64,000 nt of DNA from Elusimicrobiota bacterium (GTDB taxonomy: Bacteria; Elusimicrobiota; Elusimicrobia; UBA1565). This document shows positions 1-10,037 of this stretch, one piece after another. The stretch is from NCBI GenBank assembly GCA_003450735.1, contig DMEZ01000071.1, positions 3,827-67,826 on the forward strand, in the 5' to 3' direction. Each line of letters starts with the position of its first letter. Positions within the stretch are counted from its first letter, which is position 1. The position numbers were made by a program, and so were the translations under genes. The notes beneath the pieces are model-generated. The model saw only the letters and a program-made list of their open reading frames with translations. It searched no databases and had not been told where the DNA came from.

Positions 1-910
1 AGCCTTCCGTCGCCCGGTCGCCGTGGCCGACCTCGAACTGGTAGATGAGGGGCGCGGCGATGGCGATGCTCGAGAAGGTGCCCAGGATGCAGCCCAGGGT
101 CATGCCCATGGCGAAGTCGTGGATGACCGGCCCGCCGATGCCCCAGAGAGTCCCCACCGCGATGAGGAGGGTGAGCACGGTGATGACGGTCCGCGAGAGG
201 GTCTCGTTGATGCTCGTGTTGATGACGCTGCCCAGGGACTCCCGGCGGAAGATGCGCATCTTCTCGCGCATGCGGTCGAGGATGACGATGGTGTCGTTGA
301 TGGAGTAGCCCGCGAGCGTCAGGAGGGCGGCCACCAGCGTGAGGTTGAACTCGCAGCGCAGGAACGAGTAGAGGCCCAGGAGGATGATGACGTCGTGGGT
401 GAGGGCGAGGATGCCCGCGATGCCCCAGATGAAATTCTGGAAGCGGAAGGCGACGTAGACCACGATGCCGAGCAGCGAGAAGATGACCGCGAACATGGCC
501 TGCCGGAACAGGTGCTTGCCGACCATCGGGCCGACGTAGTCCTTCGCGTCCACCCGGATCTTGTTGTCGGGGGCGGCCTCCTGGAGCTTCTCGAGGAACA
601 CGTCCATGGCCTGGGCCGAGCCTTCGCCCTCGGTCTTGAGGCGGATGGAGAAGGTGTCCGTTCCGGTGAACTGCTGGAGGCCGGCGTCGGCGTAGCCGAG
701 CTTGGCGATGCGGTCGCGCACGGACTCAAGGGTCTCGCTCTGGGTATAGGTGATCTGCACCACGGAGCCGCCCGTGAACTCGATGCCGTAGTTGATGCCG
801 CGCAGGGCGAGCGAGAGGGCGGCGAGCAGGAGCAGCGTCCCGGAGAGGGTGAAGTACCTGTAGCGGTTCCCGATGAAGTCGATCTGAGTGCGCTGGTGGA
901 AGATTTCCAT
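1..910 (-). CDS. secF: Protein translocase subunit SecF (3' end cut by window edge)
   Basis: SecF pairs with SecD in the inner membrane and uses the proton gradient to help pull exported proteins through SecYEG. About 303 codons are visible. The frame opens with MEIFHQRTQIDFIGNRYRYF, followed by the first membrane helix and the family motif GIEFTGG near residue 45. A periplasmic domain follows, then the cluster of helices with the signature GYSINDTIVILDRMRE near residues 195-210. The frame is still open at base 1, so the end lies outside the window. The start codon is 4 nt downstream of the secD stop, so the two are surely co-transcribed. Family assignment is secure; only completeness is unknown. 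Confidence 0.95.
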   Translation of the reverse strand, partial: MEIFHQRTQIDFIGNRYRYFTLSGTLLLLAALSLALRGINYGIEFTGGSVVQITYTQSETLESVRDRIAKLGYADAGLQQFTGTDTFSIRLKTEGEGSAQAMDVFLEKLQEAAPDNKIRVDAKDYVGPMVGKHLFRQAMFAVIFSLLGIVVYVAFRFQNFIWGIAGILALTHDVIILLGLYSFLRCEFNLTLVAALLTLAGYSINDTIVILDRMREKMRIFRRESLGSVINTSINETLSRTVITVLTLLIAVGTLWGIGGPVIHDFAMGMTLGCILGTFSSIAIAAPLIYQFEVGHGDRATEG

Positions 911-914
911 GGGG

Positions 915-2342
<1,428 letters not shown>

Positions 2343-2354
2343 GGGGGATGTCCT

Positions 2355-2675
2355 TTACGCGTTGGTCGGCTGTTTGCCGTTGGTCGAAGCGAGGGCCGTC
2401 GCGGTGATGACCTTGGTGATGGTGGAACGGGCCACCGTGACGACGGTCTTCTCGGCGATCTTGACGTCGATCTCGGGGCCGCGCAGGGAGGTGACGGTGC
2501 CGAAGATGCCGCCGCCGGTGAGGACGCGGTCGCCGTTGGAGAGGTTGTCGAGCATCTTCTGATGCTCCTTCATCTGCTTCTGCTGGGGGCGGATGATGAG
2601 GAAGTAGAAGATGGCGAAGATGGCCAGGATGGGCACGAAGCTCATGATGGGGTTGGGGGCGGCGGCAGGGGGCAT
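2355..2675 (-). CDS. yajC: Preprotein translocase accessory subunit YajC
   Basis: A 106-aa single-span membrane protein that associates with SecDF. The sequence shows a hydrophobic helix at about residues 10-28 ending in the signature FYFLIIRPQQKQMKEHQ. The soluble YajC domain follows, with LSNGDRVLTGGGIFGTV and basic/acidic strands to the end. The start is supported by an AGGAG Shine-Dalgarno on the minus strand at 2683-2687, 7 nt before the ATG. It is the first gene of the yajC-secD-secF unit. A -10-like TAGAAT and a 15-bp palindrome lie upstream. Confidence 0.95.
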   Translation of the reverse strand: MPPAAAPNPIMSFVPILAIFAIFYFLIIRPQQKQMKEHQKMLDNLSNGDRVLTGGGIFGTVTSLRGPEIDVKIAEKTVVTVARSTITKVITATALASTNGKQPTNA

Positions 2676-2705
2676 TAGTTGGCTCCTATTCCTTAAAGTG
2701 GAGGG

Positions 2706-2711
2706 ATTCTA
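2706..2711 (-). promoter_or_regulatory. Candidate -10 box of the yajC-secDF operon
   Basis: Minus-strand TAGAAT lies in the 118-bp gap between the ClC gene and yajC and would give a leader of about 25 nt carrying the AGGAG site. No good -35 hexamer is visible at 17 nt; the position falls on a palindrome at 2727-2741 instead. The assignment rests on position and on the rarity of AT-rich hexamers in this GC-rich sequence. Confidence 0.35.
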
Positions 2712-2726
2712 CAACAATCGAAGGGG

Positions 2727-2741
2727 CTTTTCGAGGAAAAG
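2727..2741. promoter_or_regulatory. 15-bp palindrome at the -35 position of yajC (possible operator)
   Basis: The perfect inverted repeat CTTTTC-GAG-GAAAAG sits where the -35 element of the yajC promoter should be. It could be a repressor/activator site or a weak hairpin at the 3' end of the ClC transcript. It has no T-tract and a low-GC stem, so it is a poor terminator. Function is inferred from position only. Confidence 0.25.
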
Positions 2742-2793
2742 TAGGGAGGGTCGAAGCCGAGGCGCTCCAGGCCCGGCGGGACGGCGGCCCATC

Positions 2794-4647
2794 TCAGGAG
2801 AAGTCGGTTTCGAGGCTGGAGCGCTCTTTGGAGAGGATCCGGCCGTAGAGCTTGACCAGGTCTCCCTGGGAGAGGAGCCCCACCATGCGGCTCTTGTCGG
2901 TCCGTGCCACCACCGGCAGGCGGTCGAAGCCGCCCCCGTGCATGAGCCGGACCGCTTGGGCGGCGGTGTCGTCGGGATAGAGAAGGGGCAGTCGGACGAG
3001 GGCGAAGCGCTCGATCGGGGAAGAGGCGTCGGCCGGAGTCTCCCCGGACGTGGCTTCCTGGATCTCGGCGTAGGTCACCAGCCCCTTGAGCTTCCCGTCT
3101 TGATCCAGGACGGGGAAGCCGCTGTGCTTGCTGGTCTGGAACCGGCGGACGACCGCGCCCAGAGGCTCGTCGGCGCGGAGGCTCTCGACGCGCCGCGCCA
3201 TGATGTCCTCGATGAGGGTCCTCTCCAGCAGCGTCGAGGTCTCGTTCCCGGAGAGACGCACGCCCTTGCGCAGCAGCTTGAGCGTGTAGATCGTCTCCGG
3301 CTCGAGCATCCGCCCCACCAGGATGGCCGAGACGGTGGCCAGCATGACGGGGAGGATGATGGCGTAGTCGTAGGTCATCTCGAAGAGGATCAGGATGGCG
3401 GTGAGGGGGGCATGGGTGGCGGCTCCGAAGACGGCGGCCATGCCGACCATGGCGTAGGCGCCCGGGCTGACGTCCCAGGGGGTGATGAAATTGAAGTAAT
3501 GCCCGAGCGTCCCGCCGAGCATGGCGCCCATGAAGAGGCTCGGCATGAAGATCCCGCCGGACCCTCCGGAGCCCAGGGTGAAGGCGGTCGCCAGCATCTT
3601 CCCGGGGATCATCAGCGCCATGACCCAGACCGGGAAGCCCCCCAGCAGGGCCTGCTCGATGACGGAATGGCCCGTGCCGAGGACTCCCGGCAGGTAGAGC
3701 CCCAGAACCCCGGTGAGCAGTCCGCCCACCGCGGGACGCCAGCGGGCGTGCACGGCGCTCCAGCCGTCGAAGGTGTCCTCGAAGCGGTAGAGGATCCGGG
3801 TGAACCACTTGGCCACGAATCCGGCGCAGATCCCGAGGAGGACGTAGAGCCCGAGCTCGGCCGGGTGCTTGAGGCGGTACGCTGGGACCTGGAAATAGGC
3901 GTTGGAGCCGTGCAGGGCCCTCGACGCCGTGGCCGCGACCACGGTGCTTAGGACGACCATCGCGAAGGGGCCGGGGGTGAAGCGGCGGAGGATGATCTCC
4001 ATGGCGAAGGCCATGCCGCCCAGGGGGGCGTTGAAGGCCGCGGCGATGCCGGCGGCGGCCCCGCCGGCCACCATCGTGCTCGTGACCGCGGGCGGCATCC
4101 GCGCGAACTGCGCGAGCCGGGAGCCCAGCGCGGAGCCGATCTGGACGATGGGGCCCTCGCGGCCGGCCGAGCCGCCGGTGCCGATGGTGAGCGCGCTGCA
4201 GACGGCCTTGAGCGCCGCCACGCGGCCGCGGATGCGTCCTCCGTTCCTGGCCACGGCGATCATCACCTCGGGGACGCCGTGGCCCTTGGATTCCGGCGAC
4301 AGGTAGTAGATGATGGGGCCCACGATGAGGCCTCCCAGCGCGGGAAGGAGCAGGGTCTGCCAGCGCGCGCCGAAGGGCATGTGGGCCAGGCCGACCGCGG
4401 TGGCGCCCATGCCGATGCGGAAGATGGCTTCGATGAGCCAGTCCGTGGCGTAGGCGCCGATGGCCGTGACCAGGCCGATGAGCACGGCCAGCGCCGCGAG
4501 GAAGTTCGTGTCGGAGGGGACGAGGAAGGGGCGCAGGCGCTCGTAGGCCGCGAGGGCGGCCGCCCGCGTCCGTTCCCATATCCGCTCGGCCGCTTCGAAG
4601 AGCGGACGCAGGGCGGCCTGGATGCGTTCGGGGGGCACTCGGCCCAT
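2794..4647 (-). CDS. ClC-family chloride channel/antiporter with C-terminal CBS pair
   Basis: This 617-aa membrane protein should move chloride (or another anion) across the inner membrane, as a channel or Cl-/H+ exchanger. ClC signatures are present: GTGGSAGREGPIVQIGSALG around residues 155-175, holding the gating Glu in GREGP, and GSGGSGGIFMPSLFMGAMLG around residues 365-385. About ten hydrophobic segments span residues 45-460. The last 150 residues form two CBS domains (IMARRVESLRADEPLGAVVR and the later VVARTDKSRMVGLLSQGDLV), which in relatives bind adenine nucleotides. A TAGAAT hexamer overlaps the annotated ATG (4646-4651), so the GTG at 4638 is a possible true start. It sits between tgt-linked genes and yajC with no obvious functional tie. 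Confidence 0.92.
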   Translation of the reverse strand: MGRVPPERIQAALRPLFEAAERIWERTRAAALAAYERLRPFLVPSDTNFLAALAVLIGLVTAIGAYATDWLIEAIFRIGMGATAVGLAHMPFGARWQTLLLPALGGLIVGPIIYYLSPESKGHGVPEVMIAVARNGGRIRGRVAALKAVCSALTIGTGGSAGREGPIVQIGSALGSRLAQFARMPPAVTSTMVAGGAAAGIAAAFNAPLGGMAFAMEIILRRFTPGPFAMVVLSTVVAATASRALHGSNAYFQVPAYRLKHPAELGLYVLLGICAGFVAKWFTRILYRFEDTFDGWSAVHARWRPAVGGLLTGVLGLYLPGVLGTGHSVIEQALLGGFPVWVMALMIPGKMLATAFTLGSGGSGGIFMPSLFMGAMLGGTLGHYFNFITPWDVSPGAYAMVGMAAVFGAATHAPLTAILILFEMTYDYAIILPVMLATVSAILVGRMLEPETIYTLKLLRKGVRLSGNETSTLLERTLIEDIMARRVESLRADEPLGAVVRRFQTSKHSGFPVLDQDGKLKGLVTYAEIQEATSGETPADASSPIERFALVRLPLLYPDDTAAQAVRLMHGGGFDRLPVVARTDKSRMVGLLSQGDLVKLYGRILSKERSSLETDFS

Positions 4648-4651
4648 TCTA
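4646..4651 (-). promoter_or_regulatory. TAGAAT -10-like box overlapping the ClC start codon
   Basis: The minus-strand hexamer TAGAAT shares its last bases with the ATG at 4647. If it is a -10 element, transcription would begin near 4638-4640, exactly at an in-frame GTG (4638). That would make the message leaderless. No convincing -35 is visible. Confidence 0.3.
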
Positions 4652-4683
4652 CAAAACTCCCCGACGGTTCCGGGTTCTCTGCG

Positions 4684-5121
4684 TTACGCCTGGGCGGAGT
4701 TCTTTCGGGCCCTCAGGGAACAGCCCAGCCGGACACCCGCCCAGGAGGCCAGAGCCCAGGACAAGAAGGTGCCCAGCAGGAACACGTTCTCGGGGAACGG
4801 CAGGGGATCGGAATCATGGACGAGGTACACCATGACCAGGTTCACCGCGATCATGAAAATGGCGGGGTAGACTCCGACAGAGACGCCGAGAGCGCCCAGC
4901 CAGGTCTTGAGATGAGGGCGGCTCAGGTAGCCGGTCAGCAGGCCCCCTGGGAAGAGCGCCGCGGGAAGCAGGATGGCGAACGCCACCCCCAGGTAGGACT
5001 CGGGAGAGCCTCCTGCGCGGGAGCGGTACGCCTCCAGGAGGCCGACGAGGAGGGCGTAGACCCCGGCTGAAACCATGTTGCCGAGCAGGACGAAGACGGC
5101 GAGTTTCGCTATGCGCTTCAT
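4684..5121 (-). CDS. Small membrane protein, function unknown
   Basis: A 145-aa protein with four predicted membrane helices: about residues 5-27, 44-66, 75-98 and 112-134, the last ending in LSWALASWAGVRLG. The N-terminus MKRIAKLAV gives a positive inside, and the C-terminus is basic. I recognise no family. The ATG overlaps the tgt stop (5118-5121), so it is translationally coupled as the last gene of the yebC-ruvCAB-spoIID-queA-tgt run. No ligand-binding or catalytic motif is visible. The gene is believable because of the overlap, the clean hydrophobic pattern and the lack of a competing frame. Confidence 0.8.
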   Translation of the reverse strand: MKRIAKLAVFVLLGNMVSAGVYALLVGLLEAYRSRAGGSPESYLGVAFAILLPAALFPGGLLTGYLSRPHLKTWLGALGVSVGVYPAIFMIAVNLVMVYLVHDSDPLPFPENVFLLGTFLSWALASWAGVRLGCSLRARKNSAQA

Positions 5122-6218
5122 TCGTAGCGGGAGAGGAAGTCCTTACGCGCCTGCTGGAAGCGCCCTTCCTTGATGGCCGCCCGGATCTCCCGCATCAGTC
5201 CCAGGGTGAAGTGCAGGTTGTGCAGGGTGAGCAGGCGGTAGGCCGAGAGCTCCTTGACCCGGTGCAGGTGGCAGAGGTAGGCCCGCGTGTAGCGCCGGCA
5301 GGCCGGGCACGGACAGCCCTCCTCGATGGGACGGAAGTCCTTCCGGAACTCCGCGTTCGGGATGTTCAACGCCCCCGTCCGGGTGAACACCCGGCCGTTG
5401 CGAGCGTTGCGGGTGGGCCAGACGCAGTCCATCATGTCCACCCCGCGCCCGAAGGCCTCCCAGAGGTCCTCCGCGGCCCCCATCCCCATCAGGTAGCGCG
5501 GCTTCTCCTCGGGCAGGGCGGCGGTCGAGGCCTCGAGCACCGACCAGGTCAACTCCTTGGGCTCGCCGATGGAGAAGCCCCCGAGGCAGATGCCGTCGGG
5601 CTCCAGGCCCAGCAGGTGCTTCGCGGCCTCCAGCCGCAGTTCTGGATAGAGCCCGCCTTGTAAAATCGGGAAGAACAAGGACTTCGTCTTCTCTTTGATG
5701 AAGGCCTCTTTCGCCCTTTCGGCCCAGCGCTGGGTGCGCTTGAGCGCGTCTTGCGCCTTCTCCGGCGTGCACGGCCAGCCCACGCACTCGTCCAAGGCCG
5801 TCCAGATGTCCGAGCCGAGGCGCGCCTGCAGGCGGATGACGTTCTCGGGGGTGAAGGTGTGCTTCGAGCCGTCGTGGTGGGAGCGGAAGGTCACGCCCTC
5901 CTCGTCCACCTTCCGAAGCTCCTCCAGGCTGAACACCTGGAAGCCGCCCGAGTCGGTCAGCAGGGTCCCGCCGTAGTCCATGAACTTGTGCAGTCCGCCC
6001 GCCTCCTCGACGATCTCCGGCCCCGGGCGCAGATACAAATGATAGGAGTTGGCCAGCAAAGCCTGCGCGTCGAGCGCGGCCAAATCGTCCTGGTCCAACG
6101 CCTTCACCGAGCCCTGGGTCGCGACCGGCATGAACACCGGCGTCTCGACCTCGTTGTGGGGCGTGCGCAGGACGCCCGTGCGCGCCTTCCCGTCCCGCGA
6201 GGTCACCGAGAAGGTCAT
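5118..6218 (-). CDS. tgt: tRNA-guanine (queuine) transglycosylase
   Basis: Tgt swaps guanine-34 in tRNAs with GUN anticodons for preQ1, on the way to queuosine. The 366-aa length is normal. Visible signatures are TDSGGFQVFSL near residues 89-99, the catalytic aspartate segment DCVWPTRNARNGRVFT around residues 265-280, and the zinc site CPCPACRRYTRAYLCHLHR with HNLHF in the last 70 residues. It overlaps queA by 4 nt, giving the two consecutive enzymes of the pathway in adjacent, coupled genes. No other preQ1 biosynthesis gene is present in the window. Confidence 0.98.
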   Translation of the reverse strand: MTFSVTSRDGKARTGVLRTPHNEVETPVFMPVATQGSVKALDQDDLAALDAQALLANSYHLYLRPGPEIVEEAGGLHKFMDYGGTLLTDSGGFQVFSLEELRKVDEEGVTFRSHHDGSKHTFTPENVIRLQARLGSDIWTALDECVGWPCTPEKAQDALKRTQRWAERAKEAFIKEKTKSLFFPILQGGLYPELRLEAAKHLLGLEPDGICLGGFSIGEPKELTWSVLEASTAALPEEKPRYLMGMGAAEDLWEAFGRGVDMMDCVWPTRNARNGRVFTRTGALNIPNAEFRKDFRPIEEGCPCPACRRYTRAYLCHLHRVKELSAYRLLTLHNLHFTLGLMREIRAAIKEGRFQQARKDFLSRYE

Positions 6219-7246
6219 GCGATGAGCATCGCGTCGCCGTAGGAGAAGAGCCGGTAGCGGCGCTCGAGCGCCTCCCGGTAGGCGGCGAAGAGGCGCTCCT
6301 TCCCAGCGAAGGCGCAGGCAAGGAAGAGGGGGGTGGACATCGGCAGGTGGAAGTTCGTCAGCAGGGCGTCCACGCCCAAAAACTCGTGGCCCGGGCGGAT
6401 GAAGAGGCCCGTCTCGCCTTCGAGCTTCGAGGGGTCGCGGGCCAGGGTCTCGAGGACGCGGACCGAGGTCGTCCCCACGGCGACGACGCGCTTGCCCTCG
6501 CGGCGGGCCTGGTCGAGCGCCCGGACGGCCTCGAGCGGCACCGAGTAGCGCTCCGGGAGCATGTCGTGCTGGCGGATGTCCTCGACCGTGACCGGCTTGA
6601 AGGTGCCGCGCCCCACGTGCAGGGTGAGCTCGACCGTGCGCACGCCCGCGTCGCGCAGGCGGCGGAGCAGGTCGGGGGTGAAATGCAGGCCCGCGGTCGG
6701 CGCGGCGATGGAGCCGTCCTCCTGCGCGTACACGGTCTGATAGCTCTCGATATCGGAGGGCAGGGAACCTTTCAGGCGCTTCTTGAGGATGTAGGGGGGC
6801 AGGGGCGCGGTGCCGTGCCGGGCCAGGTAGCCGCGCACGTCGGTCGTGGAGAAGCGCAGGAGGGACTCCCCGTCCTGCGCCACCGATTCCACCATCGCGT
6901 GCGTCCCGCTGTCCAAAAGGATCTTCTGCCCCGCCTTGACGCGCGAGGCCATGGCCGTCCAGCAGCCCGGGGCGAGCTCCCGGATGAGCAGGACCTCGAC
7001 CTTGCCGCCCGTGGGCTTGCGCCCCTGCAGGCGCACGGGAAGCACCTTCGTGCGGTTGAGCACGAGGTGGTCGCCGGGCTTGAGCCAGCGGCCGATGTCC
7101 GAGAAGAGGGCGTGCTCGACCTTGCCCGAGGCGCGGTCGAGGACGAGCAGGCGCGAGGAGTCGCGCGGCTCGGCCGGGGCCGAGGCCACGAGCTCGTCGG
7201 GGTGCTCGAAAGCGTAGTCCTGGAGACGGAAGGTGGGGCTATTCAT
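6215..7246 (-). CDS. queA: S-adenosylmethionine:tRNA ribosyltransferase-isomerase
   Basis: QueA transfers and rearranges the ribosyl group of SAM onto preQ1 in tRNA to make epoxyqueuosine. The 343-aa length matches the family. Family landmarks include the N-terminal FDYxLPxxLIA-like FRLQDYAFEHPDELVASAPAE-type start, DHLVLNRTKVLPVRL near residue 55, YQTVYAQEDGSIAAPTAGLHFT near residues 168-190, LHVGRGTFKPV, and the C-terminal TNFHLPMSTP. It overlaps tgt downstream by 4 nt and the SpoIID-like gene upstream by 8 nt. Confidence 0.98.
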   Translation of the reverse strand: MNSPTFRLQDYAFEHPDELVASAPAEPRDSSRLLVLDRASGKVEHALFSDIGRWLKPGDHLVLNRTKVLPVRLQGRKPTGGKVEVLLIRELAPGCWTAMASRVKAGQKILLDSGTHAMVESVAQDGESLLRFSTTDVRGYLARHGTAPLPPYILKKRLKGSLPSDIESYQTVYAQEDGSIAAPTAGLHFTPDLLRRLRDAGVRTVELTLHVGRGTFKPVTVEDIRQHDMLPERYSVPLEAVRALDQARREGKRVVAVGTTSVRVLETLARDPSKLEGETGLFIRPGHEFLGVDALLTNFHLPMSTPLFLACAFAGKERLFAAYREALERRYRLFSYGDAMLIA

Positions 7247-8396
7247 CGCGCTTGACGATCGTCGCGCCGGGGAAGTAGTGGGCGAGGATCTTCCTGTAGC
7301 TCCGTCCCTGCTCCGCCTGCGCGTAGGCGCCCCACTGGCAGAGCCCGACCCCGTGCCCGTAGCCGCGCCCGACGAACTCGTAGCCCTTCTTGCGGCGGAT
7401 GATGCGCCAGATCTGGGCGCTCTTGAGCTCGGTGGGGCCCAGCCAGGTCCTCAGGTCGTTGGCTTTCACGGTCCGGGTCTTGCGCCCGCAGCGCACGCGG
7501 ATGTCCTTGAGCCAGCCGGAAGCGTCCCGCTTGCCCGGGCGCAGGGCGTCGAGGCGCTCGAAGTCGAGGCCATGGTCGTTGAGCGCGCCGAGGATGTCGT
7601 CGTTGGCGAAGTACGCCGACCACTTGTAGTGGGGGGAGCGCGCGCAGTGCTTGTCCTTCACCCCGCGCAGGGGCTTCGGGGTCCCGATGCCGCCCCAGAC
7701 CGCGGCGGCGGGGGCCGTGTGCCCGCCGCAGCAGGCGTGGAAGAACACGGTCAAAAGCTTGCCCTTGTAGCTCAGCACCTGGCCGGCGGTGGCCCGCACG
7801 GCCTGCTGGGCGCGCTCGGCCTCGGCGTCGAGGCCGCTGTAGATCTGGCTGCGGACGTCGTCGGTGAGGTCGTAGCCCAGCTCCGAGTACTTGCCCAGGT
7901 TGTTGAGCGCCCAGGTGCGGGCCACGACGGCCTGGGCCTTGAGGGCCTCGAGCGGCCAGTCGGGCGACATCTCCTTGGCGAGCACCCCGTAGAGGTACTC
8001 CTCGAGGCCCAGCTCGTTGACCACCGTCACCGTGCCGCCGTCCCCGGGCTTGAGGAGCATGTTGCCCCGGTAGCGCTTGTCGCCCAGCTTGACGTAGTCC
8101 TCGTGCCCGTCCGGGAGCAGGCGCACCGCCCCCGAGAGGGGGATGTCCCCGAAGTGGATGCGGCCGCTCTTGTCCGAGTGGAACTCGTAGAGCTCGCCCC
8201 TCTTGAGGGGATGCCTCTCGCCGTTGTGGAGGTCCACGGCGTGGAAGCTGCCCTCCATGCGCAAGACCACGCTGCGGGCCCGGTTGGCCAGGCCGACCTG
8301 GATGATGGAGTCGCTGACCCGTTCCACGACGGCGGGGGGCTGGGCGGAGGCGGGACCCCGGAGGAAGGCCAGGGCGAGGAGGGCCCGAGGGAGCAT
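7239..8396 (-). CDS. Secreted SpoIID/LytB-domain protein (peptidoglycan-acting)
   Basis: A 385-aa exported protein: the N-terminus MLPRALLALAFLRGPASAQ reads as a signal peptide. The SpoIID domain (about residues 125-380) has LGLEEYLYGVLAKEMSPDWP, ALKAQAVVARTWAL, SGQVLSYKGK-type sequence, FHACCGGHT, and the C-terminal GRGYGHGVGLCQWGAYAQA. SpoIID of Bacillus is a lytic transglycosylase acting on denuded glycan. Relatives in non-sporulating bacteria are common and are thought to act in wall remodelling or division, which is an inference here. The gene starts 1 nt after the ruvB stop and overlaps queA by 8 nt. Confidence 0.92.
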   Translation of the reverse strand: MLPRALLALAFLRGPASAQPPAVVERVSDSIIQVGLANRARSVVLRMEGSFHAVDLHNGERHPLKRGELYEFHSDKSGRIHFGDIPLSGAVRLLPDGHEDYVKLGDKRYRGNMLLKPGDGGTVTVVNELGLEEYLYGVLAKEMSPDWPLEALKAQAVVARTWALNNLGKYSELGYDLTDDVRSQIYSGLDAEAERAQQAVRATAGQVLSYKGKLLTVFFHACCGGHTAPAAAVWGGIGTPKPLRGVKDKHCARSPHYKWSAYFANDDILGALNDHGLDFERLDALRPGKRDASGWLKDIRVRCGRKTRTVKANDLRTWLGPTELKSAQIWRIIRRKKGYEFVGRGYGHGVGLCQWGAYAQAEQGRSYRKILAHYFPGATIVKRDE

Positions 8397-8397
8397 G

Positions 8398-9423
8398 CTA
8401 GAAGAGCTCGGCGGCTCTCTTGGGCTTCGGGAGCCCGAGGTGCTCGAAGGCCTTGTCCGTGGCGATGCGGCCCCTCGGGGTGTGCTGGAGGAAGCCCAGC
8501 TCGACGAGGTAGGGCTCGACGACGTCGGTGAGGGTGTCGACTTCCTCGTGGACGGCGACCGCCAGGTTCTCGAGCCCGACGGGGCCGCCGGAGAACTTCT
8601 CGCAGAGCGTGCGCAATAGGCGCCGGTCCATCGCGTCGAGCCCGATCGCGTCCACCTCGAGGGACTCGAGGGCCGAGACCGCGGCCGGATGGGTGATCAC
8701 GCCCGAGCCCCGCACCTCGGCGAAGTCCCGCACCCGGCGCAGGAGGCGGTTGGCGATGCGCGGGGTGCCTCGGCTGCGGCGGGCGATCTCCTCGGCCCCC
8801 TTCGGGTCGGTCTGGATCTTGAGGATGGAGGCCGAGCGCAGGGCGATGCGGGTGAGCTCTTCGAGGGTGTAGAAGCCCAGGTGCCCGCTGATGCCGAAGC
8901 GGTCGCGCATCGGGCCGGTCAGCAGGCCCGCCCGGGTGGTCGCGCCCACGAGGGTGAAGCGGGGGATGGCCAGCTTCACGGTGGAGGCCATCGGGCCTTT
9001 CCCGGTCGAGATGTAGAAGGTGAAGTCCTCCATCACCGGGTAGAGCGACTCCTCGACCAGGCGGTTGAGGCGGTGGATCTCGTCGATGAAGAGCACGTCG
9101 CCCGGGGCGAGGTCGGTCAGGATGGCGGCGAGGTCGCCCACGCGGTCGAGGATGGGGCCCGAGGTCGTGCGCAGGTTCACGCCCATCTCGCGGGCCAGGA
9201 TGGAGGCGAGCGTGGTCTTGCCCAGGCCCGGGGGGGAGTAGAAGAGGGCGTGGTCGAGCGGCTCCTTGCGCCGGCGGGCCGCCTCGATGAAGACCTTCAG
9301 GTTCTCCTTGAGCTTCTCCTGGCCGATGAACTCGCCGAGGCTCTGCGGGCGCAGGGCCGTGTCCACCCGCGCGTCCTCCTCGTTTTGCTCCGGCGCCAGG
9401 GCGGGGTTCTTCTTGGGGCTCAT
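8398..9423 (-). CDS. ruvB: Holliday junction branch-migration ATPase RuvB
   Basis: RuvB is the hexameric AAA+ motor that drives branch migration with RuvA. I chose the ATG at 9423 ([20 protein letters not shown], 341 aa). It overlaps the ruvA stop as ATGA, and the frame upstream of it has no homology. Visible motifs are the family start [19 protein letters not shown], Walker [10 protein letters not shown], Walker [10 protein letters not shown], and [18 protein letters not shown] with the sensor/arginine region. A C-terminal winged-helix ends in [17 protein letters not shown]. It is part of the yebC-ruvC-ruvA-ruvB run. Confidence 0.98.
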   Translation of the reverse strand: MSPKKNPALAPEQNEEDARVDTALRPQSLGEFIGQEKLKENLKVFIEAARRRKEPLDHALFYSPPGLGKTTLASILAREMGVNLRTTSGPILDRVGDLAAILTDLAPGDVLFIDEIHRLNRLVEESLYPVMEDFTFYISTGKGPMASTVKLAIPRFTLVGATTRAGLLTGPMRDRFGISGHLGFYTLEELTRIALRSASILKIQTDPKGAEEIARRSRGTPRIANRLLRRVRDFAEVRGSGVITHPAAVSALESLEVDAIGLDAMDRRLLRTLCEKFSGGPVGLENLAVAVHEEVDTLTDVVEPYLVELGFLQHTPRGRIATDKAFEHLGLPKPKRAAELF

Positions 9424-10037
9424 AGGCGCTTGAGGGCCATCCGCAGGATCTCCTCGACGGTGGCGTCCGTGCCGGCGAGCTCGCGGGCGATGGCCTGCAC
9501 GACGGGGGCGCACTCGGAGGGCTTGTAGCCGAGCGCCGAGAGGGCCTCGACGGCCTGGGAGAGCGCGCCCGTCGGCAGGCTCTCTTCGCGGACGATCTTC
9601 GAGGCGCCGGTGAAGCGCAGGTCCCCGACCCGGTCCTTGAGGCCTGCGAGCAGCTTCTCGGCGGTCTTGCGCGTGAAGCCGAACACGGCCGAGAGCACCT
9701 TCGCGTCGCCCGAGTGGACCGCGCTGCGGAAGTCCGGCAGGGAGCGGGAGGCCTTCTCCAGGTACTCGAGGGCCTTCTTGGCGCCCGTGCTGGGGACGTT
9801 CTCCTTGAGGCAGAGGAACAGCTCCTTCTCCTCGCGGGTCAGGAAGCCGTAGAGCGTCGTGCCTCCGCCGTAAAGGGGCGAGGTCTCGCAGATCTGGAGC
9901 TCGGCTTCCCCGCCGGGCTCGGGAAGGCGGGCGGCCGTCGAGGCGTTGACCAGCACCTCGTAGCCGACCCCGCCCGCCTCGATGACCGTCCGCTCGAGGG
10001 TCTTCTCCAGCACGGGGCCGCGCAGGCGCGCGATCAC
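9420..10037 (-). CDS. ruvA: Holliday junction DNA-binding protein RuvA
   Basis: RuvA tetramers hold the four-way junction and load RuvB. The 205-aa protein has the N-terminal OB-fold ([22 protein letters not shown]), the conserved [12 protein letters not shown], a central helix-hairpin-helix region (about residues 70-130), an acidic/hydrophobic linker, and the C-terminal UBA-like RuvB-binding domain ([28 protein letters not shown]). The two HhH hairpins are unusual: [10 protein letters not shown] and [13 protein letters not shown] replace the usual GVG/GIG turns. It overlaps ruvC by 4 nt upstream and ruvB by 4 nt downstream. Confidence 0.95.
   Translation of the reverse strand: MIARLRGPVLEKTLERTVIEAGGVGYEVLVNASTAARLPEPGGEAELQICETSPLYGGGTTLYGFLTREEKELFLCLKENVPSTGAKKALEYLEKASRSLPDFRSAVHSGDAKVLSAVFGFTRKTAEKLLAGLKDRVGDLRFTGASKIVREESLPTGALSQAVEALSALGYKPSECAPVVQAIARELAGTDATVEEILRMALKRL

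Noticed and set aside
9424..9513. 30-codon N-terminal extension of RuvB
   Set aside because: Arg-rich, inside ruvA, without homology; the ATG at 9423 gives the normal family start and an ATGA overlap.
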